Of a stretch of 64,000 nucleotides of DNA, positions 8,737-17,125 are shown piece after piece (position 1 is the stretch's first letter; each line of letters opens with the position of its first letter). This DNA comes from Candidatus Contendibacter sp. GTDB taxonomy: Bacteria > Pseudomonadota > Gammaproteobacteria > Competibacterales > Competibacteraceae. The translations under genes and the position numbers were made by a program. Location: NCBI GenBank assembly GCA_029624765.1, contig JARSSO010000007.1:1-64000 (forward strand), given 5' to 3'. The notes under the pieces were generated by a model that made no database searches, was not told where the DNA came from, and was given only the letters and a program-made list of their open reading frames with translations.

Positions 8737-9030
8737 ATGAGGATTATCATCCGTAAAGCGCTCAAGGAATTCTGGGACTGCCACCCAGACGCCAAGCAGC
8801 CATTGAAGGCGTGGTTTAAGTTTGCGCAAAAGGCGGATTGGAAAGCCCCGATGGAAGTAAAGGCGGACTACCGAAACGCCAGCTTCCTTGAAGATAACCG
8901 GGTTTGCTTCAACATCGCCGGAAACAAGTATCGGCTGGTGGTGAAGATCAACTATCCCTATCGGATCATATACATCCGCTTCGTGGGCACTCATGCGGAG
9001 TATGACAAAGTCGATGTAGCCCAGGTATGA
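8737..9030 (+). CDS. higB: HigB-family mRNA interferase toxin
   Basis: A 97-residue toxin of the HigB/RelE superfamily, which cuts mRNA on the ribosome. The start 'MRIIIRKALKEFWDCHPDAKQPLKAWFKFA' is characteristic of HigB toxins placed upstream of their antitoxin. The C-terminus 'RIIYIRFVGTHAEYDKVD' carries the conserved RFxGTHxxYD(K) motif thought to form the active site. Start 8737 is chosen by family match; an upstream in-frame codon would add 12 residues that do not fit. Antitoxin HigA follows after 12 bases. This reverse order (toxin first) is typical for HigBA. Confidence 0.9.
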   Translation: MRIIIRKALKEFWDCHPDAKQPLKAWFKFAQKADWKAPMEVKADYRNASFLEDNRVCFNIAGNKYRLVVKINYPYRIIYIRFVGTHAEYDKVDVAQV

Positions 9031-9042
9031 GAGAGGCCAGCC

Positions 9043-9420
9043 ATGGACATCAAACCGATTAGAACCGAAGAGGACTACCGGGTCACGCTTGAAGAAATCC
9101 AACGGCTGATGGATGCGGAACCGGATACCCCGGAAGGGGATCGGTTGGACGTTCTGGCGACGCTTGCCGAGGCATGGGAAGCAAAGCATTACCCCATCGA
9201 GGAGCCAGACCCTATCGAGGCCATCCGGCATCGCATGGAGGCCCTTGGCATGAGCCGCAAGGACCTTGAGCCGATGATCGGGGGGCGGAACCGGGTTTCC
9301 GAAGTGCTTTCCCGCAAGCGCCCGTTGACCATTCACATGATCCGCCGCCTGAGCGAGGGAATGCACATTCCCGCCGGTGTTCTAATTCGGGCTTACGAGA
9401 CCGGCGGCAAAAGGCCATGA
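9043..9420 (+). CDS. higA: HigA-family antitoxin with HTH-XRE domain
   Basis: A 125-residue antitoxin. The N-terminal 60 residues form the toxin-binding helical part ('IRTEEDYRVTLEEIQRLMDAEPDTPEGDRLDVLATLAEAWEAKHYPI'). Residues about 68-120 are a helix-turn-helix of the Cro/XRE class ('MEALGMSRKDLEPMIGGRNRVSEVLSRKRPLTIHMIRRLSEGM'). It neutralises HigB by direct binding and normally represses its own promoter. The ribosome site GAGAGG precedes the ATG. It is convergent with the hydrolase gene that ends at 9465. Confidence 0.93.
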   Translation: MDIKPIRTEEDYRVTLEEIQRLMDAEPDTPEGDRLDVLATLAEAWEAKHYPIEEPDPIEAIRHRMEALGMSRKDLEPMIGGRNRVSEVLSRKRPLTIHMIRRLSEGMHIPAGVLIRAYETGGKRP

Positions 9421-9464
9421 GAAAGTGGGGTGGGACTTGTCAATCATCCATGAACCGACAGCAG

Positions 9465-10142
9465 CTATGGAGGCGCCGGGTCGCGCAAGTCGCCTGGCGG
9501 CTGCGCGAGCCGGTAGAAACGAATTCGCTCCGCCGGTGGCAGACTTCCACCGGGATCGGGATCGCCGATGAACCGCAGCGTGCGGCTGTCTTCCCAGGGA
9601 GCCAGGGGGCCGAGCGCCTGGGAGGACTGGGGGTAGTAGAAATTGACCACCAGCGACCGACCACTTTGCCGTTCCCATGGCGTCTGGATGAACGGATTGT
9701 CCCGGCCGCGCAGAGCCGCGTGGGCGGCGTCCACGGCCAGCCGCCAGCGGGTGGGGTCTTGCGGGCAAAGGAAGTCGTTCGAGAACGGCGAACGGAGCGA
9801 GACCGCCGGGTTGAACTGCTTCGGCTGGAAAATCACTCCGGCGACTCCGTCGCCGTACTGGCGGCGCGCGACGGCGGACGTTTCGCTCAACCGCACCCGG
9901 TTCATCACTCCCCAGGCGATGCCCCGGTAGACGCGGGGATCGTCGGCGAAGCCGGTGGAGCGGCCCTCGGCGTAGGCCAGCCGGGCCAGCAGTTCCTCGT
10001 CGGCCGGTGAAATCTTCATCACGGCGGAGCGCGTCGTTTCGTCCGCCGCGCGGGTCAGGCAAGCCGGCAAGTCGGCGGCGACCGCCGTTCCCGTCCATAG
10101 CAGGCCGGCGGCGAGCCAGCCGAAACTGGACGGCCAGGCCAT
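9465..10142 (-). CDS. SleB-like cell-wall hydrolase
   Basis: A 225-residue exported protein. The signal peptide is 'MAWPSSFGWLAAGLLWTGTAVAADLP'. The mature part has the Hydrolase_2 (SleB/CwlJ) pattern: 'LARLAYAEGRS' with a catalytic glutamate, 'IAWGVMNRVRL', and 'GVIFQPKQFNPA', as in peptidoglycan hydrolases. The ATG shares its A with the stop of ovoA (TGATG), so the two are translationally coupled. The long frame upstream of this start is a shadow of ovoA. The link between a wall hydrolase and ovothiol synthesis is not obvious from known biology. Confidence 0.82.
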   Translation of the reverse strand: MAWPSSFGWLAAGLLWTGTAVAADLPACLTRAADETTRSAVMKISPADEELLARLAYAEGRSTGFADDPRVYRGIAWGVMNRVRLSETSAVARRQYGDGVAGVIFQPKQFNPAVSLRSPFSNDFLCPQDPTRWRLAVDAAHAALRGRDNPFIQTPWERQSGRSLVVNFYYPQSSQALGPLAPWEDSRTLRFIGDPDPGGSLPPAERIRFYRLAQPPGDLRDPAPP

Positions 10143-12568
10143 CACGCGACCCGCCGCCACAACATGGCGTGCGTGACGATGTACTGATACTTGCGGGCGT
10201 GTTCGCGGATCACCAGCGGCACGTCGGCCTCGCGCAACAGCTCGAAGTTTTCGCTCCGCAGGAACTCGGCCAGCGCCGCCGCGCTTCCGACCGGCTTCCC
10301 GTCCCGCTCGCAGCCGCCCAGCCACGCCTCCGGCGGCGTGAACTGTTCCAGCCAACTGTACGGCGAGAAGATCGCCAGCAGACCGCCGACCTTCACCAAC
10401 CCGCGCGGGCCGCCCAGTCGCCCCAGCAGCGATTTGGGGCTAGGCAACCGGCACAGTAGATTGGCCAGCAGCACGGCGTCGAAATCCACCAGTTCGGCGG
10501 GCAGCGAGCAGGCGTCGGCCTGGCGGAAACCCACCCGGTTGCGATCAATCGCCGGGTCCACCATCGCGCTGAGGGTAGCGCCCAACAGACCCTCGTCCTT
10601 GCGGAAATAGCGCAGTTCGCCGTCGCGGCGCAGAGTCTCCGCCGCGTCGATGAAGGCTCGGCTCAGGTCCACGCCCAGTACGGTTCGGTAGCCGCGCGCC
10701 AGTTCGAAACTGGCCCGGCCCACCGCGCACCCCACATCCAGCGCCCGGTCGGTTGAAACCCCATGGTCGCGGGCGGCGTCGGTCAACCAGCGGGCGCAAC
10801 GCACCGGAAATTCGACCGCGTCGCGTGGGCCGAAGGCATAGGGCATCTGGTCGTCGGCCGCGCCGTAGTGCAGCAGCAGGTATTCATTCAGGATTTGCGG
10901 ATCTTCGTACACCTGGCTCGACGATCCGGCGCGATTCAGCCGCACCGCGCCGCTTTCGCCGTCGCTTCGCACCAGCCGGAAGCCGGCGTGCTGGAAGAAA
11001 TGCGGGCGGAAGTGGAAACGCGACCAGACGCTTGCTTCGTCGCCGGTGGACACCCAGGAGCCGCCCAGGAGCATCTGGTGCTGACCGTCGTAGCAGGGCG
11101 TGCTGAAGTCGTCGTAATACGGATGCACCTTGGCGCCGGGCAGCGGGTTGAAATGATCCTCCAGCCACTGCCAGACGTTGCCGAACACGTCGTGGAAACC
11201 AGCAGCGGTCGGTTGCCCGGTATCGACCGGCCAGGACGAACTCCAGGCGAGGTTGAGGTTCCAGCCGCATTCCCGCGCCAGAGCCGCGCCGTCGAATTGC
11301 ATCACCGGATCGGATTCGACGCCGAGCGTGGTTGCCTCACGTTGCCGGGCCGCGCGCAGCGCCTGATGCTCGGCTTCGCTGGACAGCCGACAGGGCGTGT
11401 TTTCCCGCTCGGTGCGCCACGCGCAATACGCCTTGGCCTCGTGGTGGTTGACCTCGACCGGCCAGTTCCAGGGCATGTCGATGACCTCGAACAGGGTCCG
11501 CAGCTTGTAGCGGTGCAGGCCGGCGGGACCGTCCAGGACCCAGAACGTCGGCCATTTGAGGTTGCGGAACGAGCGCCAGGCCCAGCCGGTTTCCGACCAG
11601 TAGCGTTGTTCGCGATAACCGCCGGCGGTCACGAAGGCGTGGAATTCACCGTTGCTGATCAGATAACGGCTGGCTTGGAACGGTTGCACGGCGGTCTCGC
11701 GCCGGCCGTATTCGTTGTCCCACCCGTAGGAAGGCCAGTCGCCCGGTTTGCCAAGCGCCACCGGCTGGCCCGGCACGCCGATGAATTCGTTCGGCGGATA
11801 ATCCACGCCGGGGCGCGGTGGGAAAGCGGGGGGTTCCGCCCGCGCCGCCGACGAATGCAGGGGTGGCCATTCGGGGGGACGCTGGACCAGCGCCAGCGGC
11901 AATTCGTGGATCAGCACCGAGGAGGTTTCCAGGTGAATCCGCTCGTGCTCGAAGCCCATGAACAGCGCCCACAATGGATGATTCTGGGCGATGGGCGCAT
12001 GGCCGGACGCCAGATCGGGATGGGTTTCGATCAGGTCGTGAACGATGCGATACACCTGCCGGCGGTAGGCGTGGACCTCCTGGATGCTGGGCCAGCGCAT
12101 CTCGTTCTTGGACATGTCGTCCCAGCGCATTTCGTCCACGCCGGTCTCGAACAGCCGCTCGAAGTACGGATTCAGGGGCTTTTCGATCAACCCGGCCACC
12201 CGCAGCTTGTTGATGTACAGCGCCGGTGGATGGCCGAAATAGAAGATCATCGGGTGGCGCAAGTGATGGTAGGGCGGGCGGAAAAAGGCTTCCTCGCCCT
12301 GAAGGCTGGAGAACAGGACCTCGGTCAACGTCCAGGTATTGTCGAAATAATCCAGCACCTGCTGGCGGGTGCAGGTCGCCAGATTCGGCAGCGGCAGCGA
12401 GGTTAGCGCATCGTCCGGTTGCAAGCCGGGGCAATTTTGGGGTGACTGGCCCGTCCACCACCAGGCGGGACGGGGGCCAGTCAGTTCCGCGTCAAGTTCG
12501 CCGCGCAGGTTGTCGCGCCAGGCTTCGGTCGTCGTATCCGGAATCGTGGTCGCCAGGGGTGGGGTCAT
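10142..12568 (-). CDS. ovoA: Ovothiol synthase OvoA (5-histidylcysteine sulfoxide synthase with methyltransferase)
   Basis: An 808-residue iron enzyme that joins histidine and cysteine with oxygen, the first step of ovothiol A synthesis. The C-terminal domain is a SAM methyltransferase for the imidazole N. The N-terminal DinB-like part carries the iron motif 'EHERIHLE' (H208, H212), with the third histidine probably in 'YHHLRH' near 101-105. A formylglycine-enzyme-like domain covers about 270-560. The methyltransferase carries 'ALDVGCAVGRASFELARGY'. Start 12568 has an AGGAG ribosome site; the longer frame lacks one. OvoB, the lyase for the next step, is not in this window. The gene lies 55 bases downstream of the ATPase pair. 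Confidence 0.93.
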   Translation of the reverse strand: MTPPLATTIPDTTTEAWRDNLRGELDAELTGPRPAWWWTGQSPQNCPGLQPDDALTSLPLPNLATCTRQQVLDYFDNTWTLTEVLFSSLQGEEAFFRPPYHHLRHPMIFYFGHPPALYINKLRVAGLIEKPLNPYFERLFETGVDEMRWDDMSKNEMRWPSIQEVHAYRRQVYRIVHDLIETHPDLASGHAPIAQNHPLWALFMGFEHERIHLETSSVLIHELPLALVQRPPEWPPLHSSAARAEPPAFPPRPGVDYPPNEFIGVPGQPVALGKPGDWPSYGWDNEYGRRETAVQPFQASRYLISNGEFHAFVTAGGYREQRYWSETGWAWRSFRNLKWPTFWVLDGPAGLHRYKLRTLFEVIDMPWNWPVEVNHHEAKAYCAWRTERENTPCRLSSEAEHQALRAARQREATTLGVESDPVMQFDGAALARECGWNLNLAWSSSWPVDTGQPTAAGFHDVFGNVWQWLEDHFNPLPGAKVHPYYDDFSTPCYDGQHQMLLGGSWVSTGDEASVWSRFHFRPHFFQHAGFRLVRSDGESGAVRLNRAGSSSQVYEDPQILNEYLLLHYGAADDQMPYAFGPRDAVEFPVRCARWLTDAARDHGVSTDRALDVGCAVGRASFELARGYRTVLGVDLSRAFIDAAETLRRDGELRYFRKDEGLLGATLSAMVDPAIDRNRVGFRQADACSLPAELVDFDAVLLANLLCRLPSPKSLLGRLGGPRGLVKVGGLLAIFSPYSWLEQFTPPEAWLGGCERDGKPVGSAAALAEFLRSENFELLREADVPLVIREHARKYQYIVTHAMLWRRVA

Positions 12569-12623
12569 GGATCGCTCCTGTTTGATTCGGCGCGGCCGGT
12601 GGCAAGTGGCCGTCGTGGGTATA

Positions 12624-15600
12624 TTAGCCAATACCAAGCTCCGTCGGTGGTTTCTCGCCGCCCGTGAGCCGCTGGAACATGCGCTTGGCCGCGCCCTGAA
12701 CCTCGGGTTCAAGCTCGTCCAGGCTTTGCGGACGGTTCGCGATCGCCGCCTCGAAAGCCAGCAGCAGCGGGCGGGCCGATGGCTCGAAACCCAGTTCGCG
12801 CAGCAGTTCGAGCAAGGCGCGGGCCGCTGTCCCCTGGGTCAAGGCCGGCGCCAGCACGCCCTCGACGAAAGCCTCGTCGACCAAGGCTCCCGCCAGGTCG
12901 GCGGACTCCGCACGCAGACACCGCAACGCCTCGCGCAAGGCGGTCGGGTCGTCGGCACGCCAGGCCCGCCGGGCCGATTCCACGAGCGCATGGTCCTTCA
13001 AGCGCGCCGCCCGCTGTTGAAAAAAGAATCGAAACCGAGTGCTTCGCTCGCTGGCCTGGGCATAAACCTCGATTGCCTCGTCGGGTCGGTTCTGTTGCTC
13101 CAGCAATTTGCCGAGGTTCATGCGAGCCGAATCCGCGACTTCCGTGGCTGGATCGAGTTCGATCGCCCGGCGGTAGGCGGCCTCGGCTTCGTCGAAACGA
13201 TTGAGTTGGTCGGCGAGCAGGTTGCCCAGGTTGTTCCACGGCTCGGCATCCCCCGGATCGAGTTCGATCGCCTGGCGGTAGGCGTCCTCGGCGTCGTCGA
13301 AGCGCTGGAGCGGGTCGGCGAGCAGGAAGCCTAGATTGTTCCACGGCCGGGCATCCTTCGGATCGAGTTCGATCGCCCGGCGATAGGCGGCCTCAGCTTC
13401 GTCGAAGCGATTGAGTTGGTCGGCGAGCAGGAAGCCCAGGTTATTCCACGGCAGGGCATACGCCGGATCGAGTTCGATCGCCCGGCGGTAGGCCGCCTCA
13501 GCGTCGTCGAAGCGCTGGAGCTTGTTGGCGAGCAGGTTGCCCAGGTTGTTCCACGGCCAGGCATCCGCCGGATCGAGTTCGATCGCCCGGCGGTAGGCGG
13601 CTTCGGCTTCGTCGAAGCGCTGGAGCTTGTTGGTGAGCAGGATGCCCAAGCCGTACCACGGCAAGGCATCCGTCGGATCGAGTTCGATCGCCCGGCGGTA
13701 GGCGGCCTCGGCTTCGGCCGCATCGCTCTTGCCGGCATTCAACAAGGCCCCTCGCTCGTACCAGGCGCGCGCGCTCTCACCCACTTGGAAGGCCAGACCG
13801 AGGGCCTCGGCCGCCGGAGCCAGCCGTCCGCTGCGGCGCATCGCGCCGGCGACGTTGGCCCACTCGGTCGAAGTGGCGGCGCGCGCCTCCCGCCTGCCCC
13901 ACTCCAGCCAATCCCGCGCCGTGTCGTCGTTGGCGAACTTCACCCACTCCCGCGCGCCGAGCAGCCGCCAGATCAGGGCGGCGAGGGTGGCGCGATCAGG
14001 TTGCAGCAGCGCCGCCTCGGCGTCGCCGACGGTCAGCCAGGGCAAGGGCAGATAGCCTGTGGCGCGCAGGCGGAACAGCCGCGCGAGGTTGTTGTCTCCC
14101 AGGCCGCCGCTACGCAGGCGCCGGCGTTCGGCGGCCAATAGCGGGCGCAGGCGCGCGACTTCGTTCGGGGCGCGTGCCGGATCGCAAAGCGCCTCGACGC
14201 TGGCCTGCTTGGCGTCCAGCGCGAGGTCCAGCGAACCGATGAGCGCGTCCTGCTCGGCGGCTGTCAGGCCACCGCCCCGGCAATCGTGCAGGCGCTGGCG
14301 CAGGCGGACGATGGCGTCAAGTTCGGCTGGCAGATCGCCCGCCGGCAGGTAGTCGTCGAACCGGGAGCCGTCCGCGTGGACCTGTTGCAGGACGTAGTCG
14401 GCGCCGCGCGCTTCCAGTCCCCGCCGCAAGAACGCCGCGTCGCTGCCGCCGGCGACGGCGAAACTCAAACGCGCGGCGGCGAGCGGTCCGGCTCCCGGTT
14501 CCCGGCTCAGGCAGGCTTTCAGTTCGTCCAGGTCGAACATCGCCTCAAGGAATTCGCTCAGCCCGGTGACGCTCTGGCGGATGCGGCGGGTGGCGCGCAT
14601 CTGCAACCAGAGGCGAAACAGTTGCTCGGCGATGCGGTACTGGGTGCGGCCGTGCGCGGCGTTTTTTTCGACCAGGCCCTCGCGTTCGAGTACGTCGATC
14701 TGCGCCGAGACGGTATTGGTCGCCAAACCGGCGTGCGCGCCGATTTCGGCGGCGGTGTGGCCGAAGCGCAGGCCGTCGCCGCTGGGCCGGCGCACGGCCA
14801 GGGCGTGCATCACCACTTGCGCCTGCTCCGAAAGATCCTCGAAGCGCGCCTTGTAGTAGGGCGTGGTGATGTCCATCAGGCGCTCGAAGTCTTCCACCGC
14901 GCGGCTGGTGGGTCCTTCGCGCAGCAGCTCGAAAATCAGGCCGAGCGCGCGCGGATTGCCGCCCGTCAGCTCGTAAAGGGCGTCGATCCGGCTTGGGCGC
15001 GTTTGCAGCCGTTCCTTGACCTCCGGCACGCCCTGCTGCTCGGCGAGCGTTTCGAGGACGCGAAACACCTCGTCACGCGGCAGCTTGCCGAGTCGCCTGG
15101 GCAGAAAGAAGTCGTAGAAGGCCTTGTCGTAATCGGTGAACGGCTCCGAAAGGCGGATCGAGCCGCCGATGACGATGGGCGCGGTGGTGGTCGACAGCGC
15201 TTCGCGCAGGGCCCAGTAAGCGGCGGCGTGCGGGTCCTTGAGCCTGCGGCCGGATTTGTCGATGCGCTGGAAGACCAGGTCGAGATTGTCGACCAGCAGC
15301 ACCGGTCGCCGGCCCAGTTCGCCGCAAGCGGCTTGCAGCCGCGCCAGGCCGGCGTCGGAAAGGCCCTCGGAACGGGCGGCGGCGGCTCCGGCGCGACCGT
15401 CATCGACCGCCGCGTACAGTCGCGCCGACGCGGCCTCCTGCCCGAGCCGGTCGAGTTCGTCGGCCAGGGCTTCGCAGGCGGCCCACCAGAAGTCGGCCAG
15501 GTGCTTCACCTGATACAACTCCTCGGGAAACGACAGCGCGATCAGGTGGTCGCGCAAATCCTCGTCGCGCCGGATGGCGACCGCGAGACGCTTCAGCAAA

Positions 15601-15788
15601 GTGGTCTTGCCGCTGCCGCGCGGCCCGACCAGCAGATGGTGCTGGACACTGCCGACGCGTGGCGCGCGGGCGAGTTCGTCGCGCAGGAAGGCGAATTCGC
15701 TTTGCCGGGCGACGAAACCGGCGACCAGGACGTCGTCGTCGAGCCAGTCGGGGTTGTAATGGCGCGGCCCCGCGGTCGGCCCGCTCAT
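12624..15788 (-). CDS. AAA/STAND-type ATPase with winged helix and TPR array
   Basis: A 1054-residue predicted signal-transduction ATPase. Near residue 55 is a Walker A 'GPRGSGKTT', and a Walker B 'PVLLVDNLD' follows around 160. After the ATPase is a MarR/ArsR-like winged helix ('HTAAEIGAHAGLATNTVSAQIDVLEREGLVEKNA'). A long helical region then leads to at least six TPR units of 35 residues. The ATG overlaps the stop of the upstream ATPase by four bases (ATGA). The layout NTPase + wHTH + TPR is that of STAND regulators, many of which act in signalling or phage defence. Nothing here identifies the ligand or effector. The upstream open frame is a shadow of the neighbouring gene. Confidence 0.82.
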   Translation of the reverse strand: MSGPTAGPRHYNPDWLDDDVLVAGFVARQSEFAFLRDELARAPRVGSVQHHLLVGPRGSGKTTLLKRLAVAIRRDEDLRDHLIALSFPEELYQVKHLADFWWAACEALADELDRLGQEAASARLYAAVDDGRAGAAAARSEGLSDAGLARLQAACGELGRRPVLLVDNLDLVFQRIDKSGRRLKDPHAAAYWALREALSTTTAPIVIGGSIRLSEPFTDYDKAFYDFFLPRRLGKLPRDEVFRVLETLAEQQGVPEVKERLQTRPSRIDALYELTGGNPRALGLIFELLREGPTSRAVEDFERLMDITTPYYKARFEDLSEQAQVVMHALAVRRPSGDGLRFGHTAAEIGAHAGLATNTVSAQIDVLEREGLVEKNAAHGRTQYRIAEQLFRLWLQMRATRRIRQSVTGLSEFLEAMFDLDELKACLSREPGAGPLAAARLSFAVAGGSDAAFLRRGLEARGADYVLQQVHADGSRFDDYLPAGDLPAELDAIVRLRQRLHDCRGGGLTAAEQDALIGSLDLALDAKQASVEALCDPARAPNEVARLRPLLAAERRRLRSGGLGDNNLARLFRLRATGYLPLPWLTVGDAEAALLQPDRATLAALIWRLLGAREWVKFANDDTARDWLEWGRREARAATSTEWANVAGAMRRSGRLAPAAEALGLAFQVGESARAWYERGALLNAGKSDAAEAEAAYRRAIELDPTDALPWYGLGILLTNKLQRFDEAEAAYRRAIELDPADAWPWNNLGNLLANKLQRFDDAEAAYRRAIELDPAYALPWNNLGFLLADQLNRFDEAEAAYRRAIELDPKDARPWNNLGFLLADPLQRFDDAEDAYRQAIELDPGDAEPWNNLGNLLADQLNRFDEAEAAYRRAIELDPATEVADSARMNLGKLLEQQNRPDEAIEVYAQASERSTRFRFFFQQRAARLKDHALVESARRAWRADDPTALREALRCLRAESADLAGALVDEAFVEGVLAPALTQGTAARALLELLRELGFEPSARPLLLAFEAAIANRPQSLDELEPEVQGAAKRMFQRLTGGEKPPTELGIG
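13145..13725. repeat. 105-bp coding minisatellite (TPR units)
   Basis: The motif GGATCGAGTTCGATCGCC recurs about every 105 bases (near 13150, 13255, 13360, 13465, 13570 and 13675) inside the ATPase/TPR gene. Each unit encodes 35 residues built around 'AEAAYRRAIELDP' and 'WNNLG(N/F)LLA'. The DNA copies are highly alike, so the repeat number could change by recombination without breaking the frame. Confidence 0.88.
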
Positions 15789-17008
15789 AGCGTGTTCCGG
15801 CGCCGCCACCAGCGCCGCAACGGTTCGAGCAGGAAGCGGTAGCGCCGTCCTTCGGCGCCCTCGGCGGCGCCCCAGTAGCCGTCGCGCAGCAGGATATCGC
15901 GCAGATCGACGAAGATCTGCTTCACGTCCTCGGCGGTGGCGTTCGGCAGGCGCTCGGCCAGCGTCGCCAGCAGCAGCTCGGCCCTGGCCCCGTCGCGGGT
16001 CGCCGCCGCCTGGTTGAGCAGGGCGCGGGCATGTCCGGCCGTGGCCGGCGCAAGCTGTTCGGCCAGGCGCTTTTCCCAATGGTGGAAATCGTTGTCGGCC
16101 GACGATTGCGCGACTTGCTCGATGGTGGCGTCGATCAGCGTGTCCGGCGCGGCTCCGGGTCGCGCGGCGAGCAGACCGCGCAATTCGCTGAACGCGAGTT
16201 GGACGTAGTAAGGCTGTAGCCACTGAATCGCGGCGAGGAGCGTCGCGGCGTCGGTAGGGGCCAGCGCCAGCCCGTAGCGCGCGCCCAGCCGGTCGAGCAT
16301 CGCCGTCGCCTCCGGTTCGGTGAAGGGCGGCAGCGTGACCTGGCGGAGCGTGTTGATGGTGTCGGCCATCGCGTGCTGCTGAACCAGCGTGTCCAGACCA
16401 ATCGAACCCGAAATGAGCCAGCGCACCCGCGCCGCGCCCGGCAGCCCCCGCACGTCGTTGCGAAACCAGTCGAGGAAGCGGCGCACGCGCTCCACGCCGG
16501 TCGCCGGGTCGCCGCGAATGATGCGGGTCAGGAGCATGATCGGCAGTTCGTCGATATAGATCAGCCAGCGCTGATCGAGCCTCGCGATCAGCGCGATCAG
16601 TTCGCTGGCGACGGTCGTCCAGTCTTCGGCCGACGCGGCGCGCAGTTCGACGCCGATCATGCCGGGGATTCGGACCGTTTGGATCCGCGCGCGGATCGCG
16701 CTTAGCGAGGCGCTGACCGAGTTCCAAAGCTTGTCGCCGAGCGAGGCGGTCTCTTGTTGCAAGACGGCTTCCAGCTTCTCGACAAAGGCGCGTTCGTCGA
16801 GGCACGCCGCGACGTTGATCTCGACGACCCGCCACCCGGCCTCGCGCATGGCGCGCATCAGGGCGCGGGCGATTGAGGTTTTGCCGATGCGGCGCGGCCC
16901 GAGCAGCAGCAGATCGTGATGTTCGAGCAGTTCCCGCAAGGTGTTGATGTCGGCCGCGCGGCCAAAGAAATTGTCGCCTTCGACCGGCGGACCCGCGATG
17001 TTGTCCAT
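15785..17008 (-). CDS. Archaeal-type AAA ATPase (ATP-binding regulator)
   Basis: A 407-residue P-loop ATPase of the archaeal ATPase_2/ORC-like group. The Walker A is 'GPRRIGKTSIARALM' at about 36-50. The Walker B 'RWLIYIDELP' lies near residue 150, and the sensor-like 'WLISGSIGL' near 207. A helical and winged C-terminus follows, ending 'LLEPLRRWWRRRNTL'. The first residues 'GPPVEGDNFFGR' match the usual entry to this fold. The GGAGG ribosome site is strong. Two palindromes directly upstream suggest autoregulation. It is coupled to the larger ATPase gene by an ATGA overlap, so the two products probably act together. Confidence 0.83.
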   Translation of the reverse strand: MDNIAGPPVEGDNFFGRAADINTLRELLEHHDLLLLGPRRIGKTSIARALMRAMREAGWRVVEINVAACLDERAFVEKLEAVLQQETASLGDKLWNSVSASLSAIRARIQTVRIPGMIGVELRAASAEDWTTVASELIALIARLDQRWLIYIDELPIMLLTRIIRGDPATGVERVRRFLDWFRNDVRGLPGAARVRWLISGSIGLDTLVQQHAMADTINTLRQVTLPPFTEPEATAMLDRLGARYGLALAPTDAATLLAAIQWLQPYYVQLAFSELRGLLAARPGAAPDTLIDATIEQVAQSSADNDFHHWEKRLAEQLAPATAGHARALLNQAAATRDGARAELLLATLAERLPNATAEDVKQIFVDLRDILLRDGYWGAAEGAEGRRYRFLLEPLRRWWRRRNTL

Positions 17009-17023
17009 GAGACCCCCTCCGAA

Positions 17024-17079
17024 TTTGCACTATGAAATCATAGTGCAAAATCTTTATTGCGCAAAGAAAATTTTGCGCA
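17024..17079 (-). promoter_or_regulatory. Two palindromic operators before the ATPase pair
   Basis: Palindrome 1 spans 17024-17049: TTTGCACTATGA, AA, then its exact complement (12-bp arms). Palindrome 2 spans 17058-17079: TGCGCAAA, six bases, TTTGCGCA (8-bp arms). Both contain TTGC(A/G)C half-elements. They begin 16 bases upstream of the ATPase start codon and would cover its promoter. A dimeric repressor or activator is expected; the winged helix in the downstream ATPase is one candidate. Confidence 0.7.
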
Positions 17080-17125
17080 TCCTCGGATCGGAGGGGACCG
17101 AACGGCTACGTAAAGCGCCAGATGT

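Noticed and set aside
10763-12406. 547-codon plus-strand frame opposite ovoA
   Set aside because: Shadow frame; ovoA has conserved iron and methyltransferase motifs.
13145-13725. CRISPR array
   Set aside because: The 105-bp repeats are contiguous coding TPR units without spacers.
12624-17048. A single 1474-residue protein on the minus strand
   Set aside because: Its first 420 codons overlap the complete ATPase gene 15785-17008 in another frame and read as Arg-rich nonsense; the true start is the ATG at 15788.
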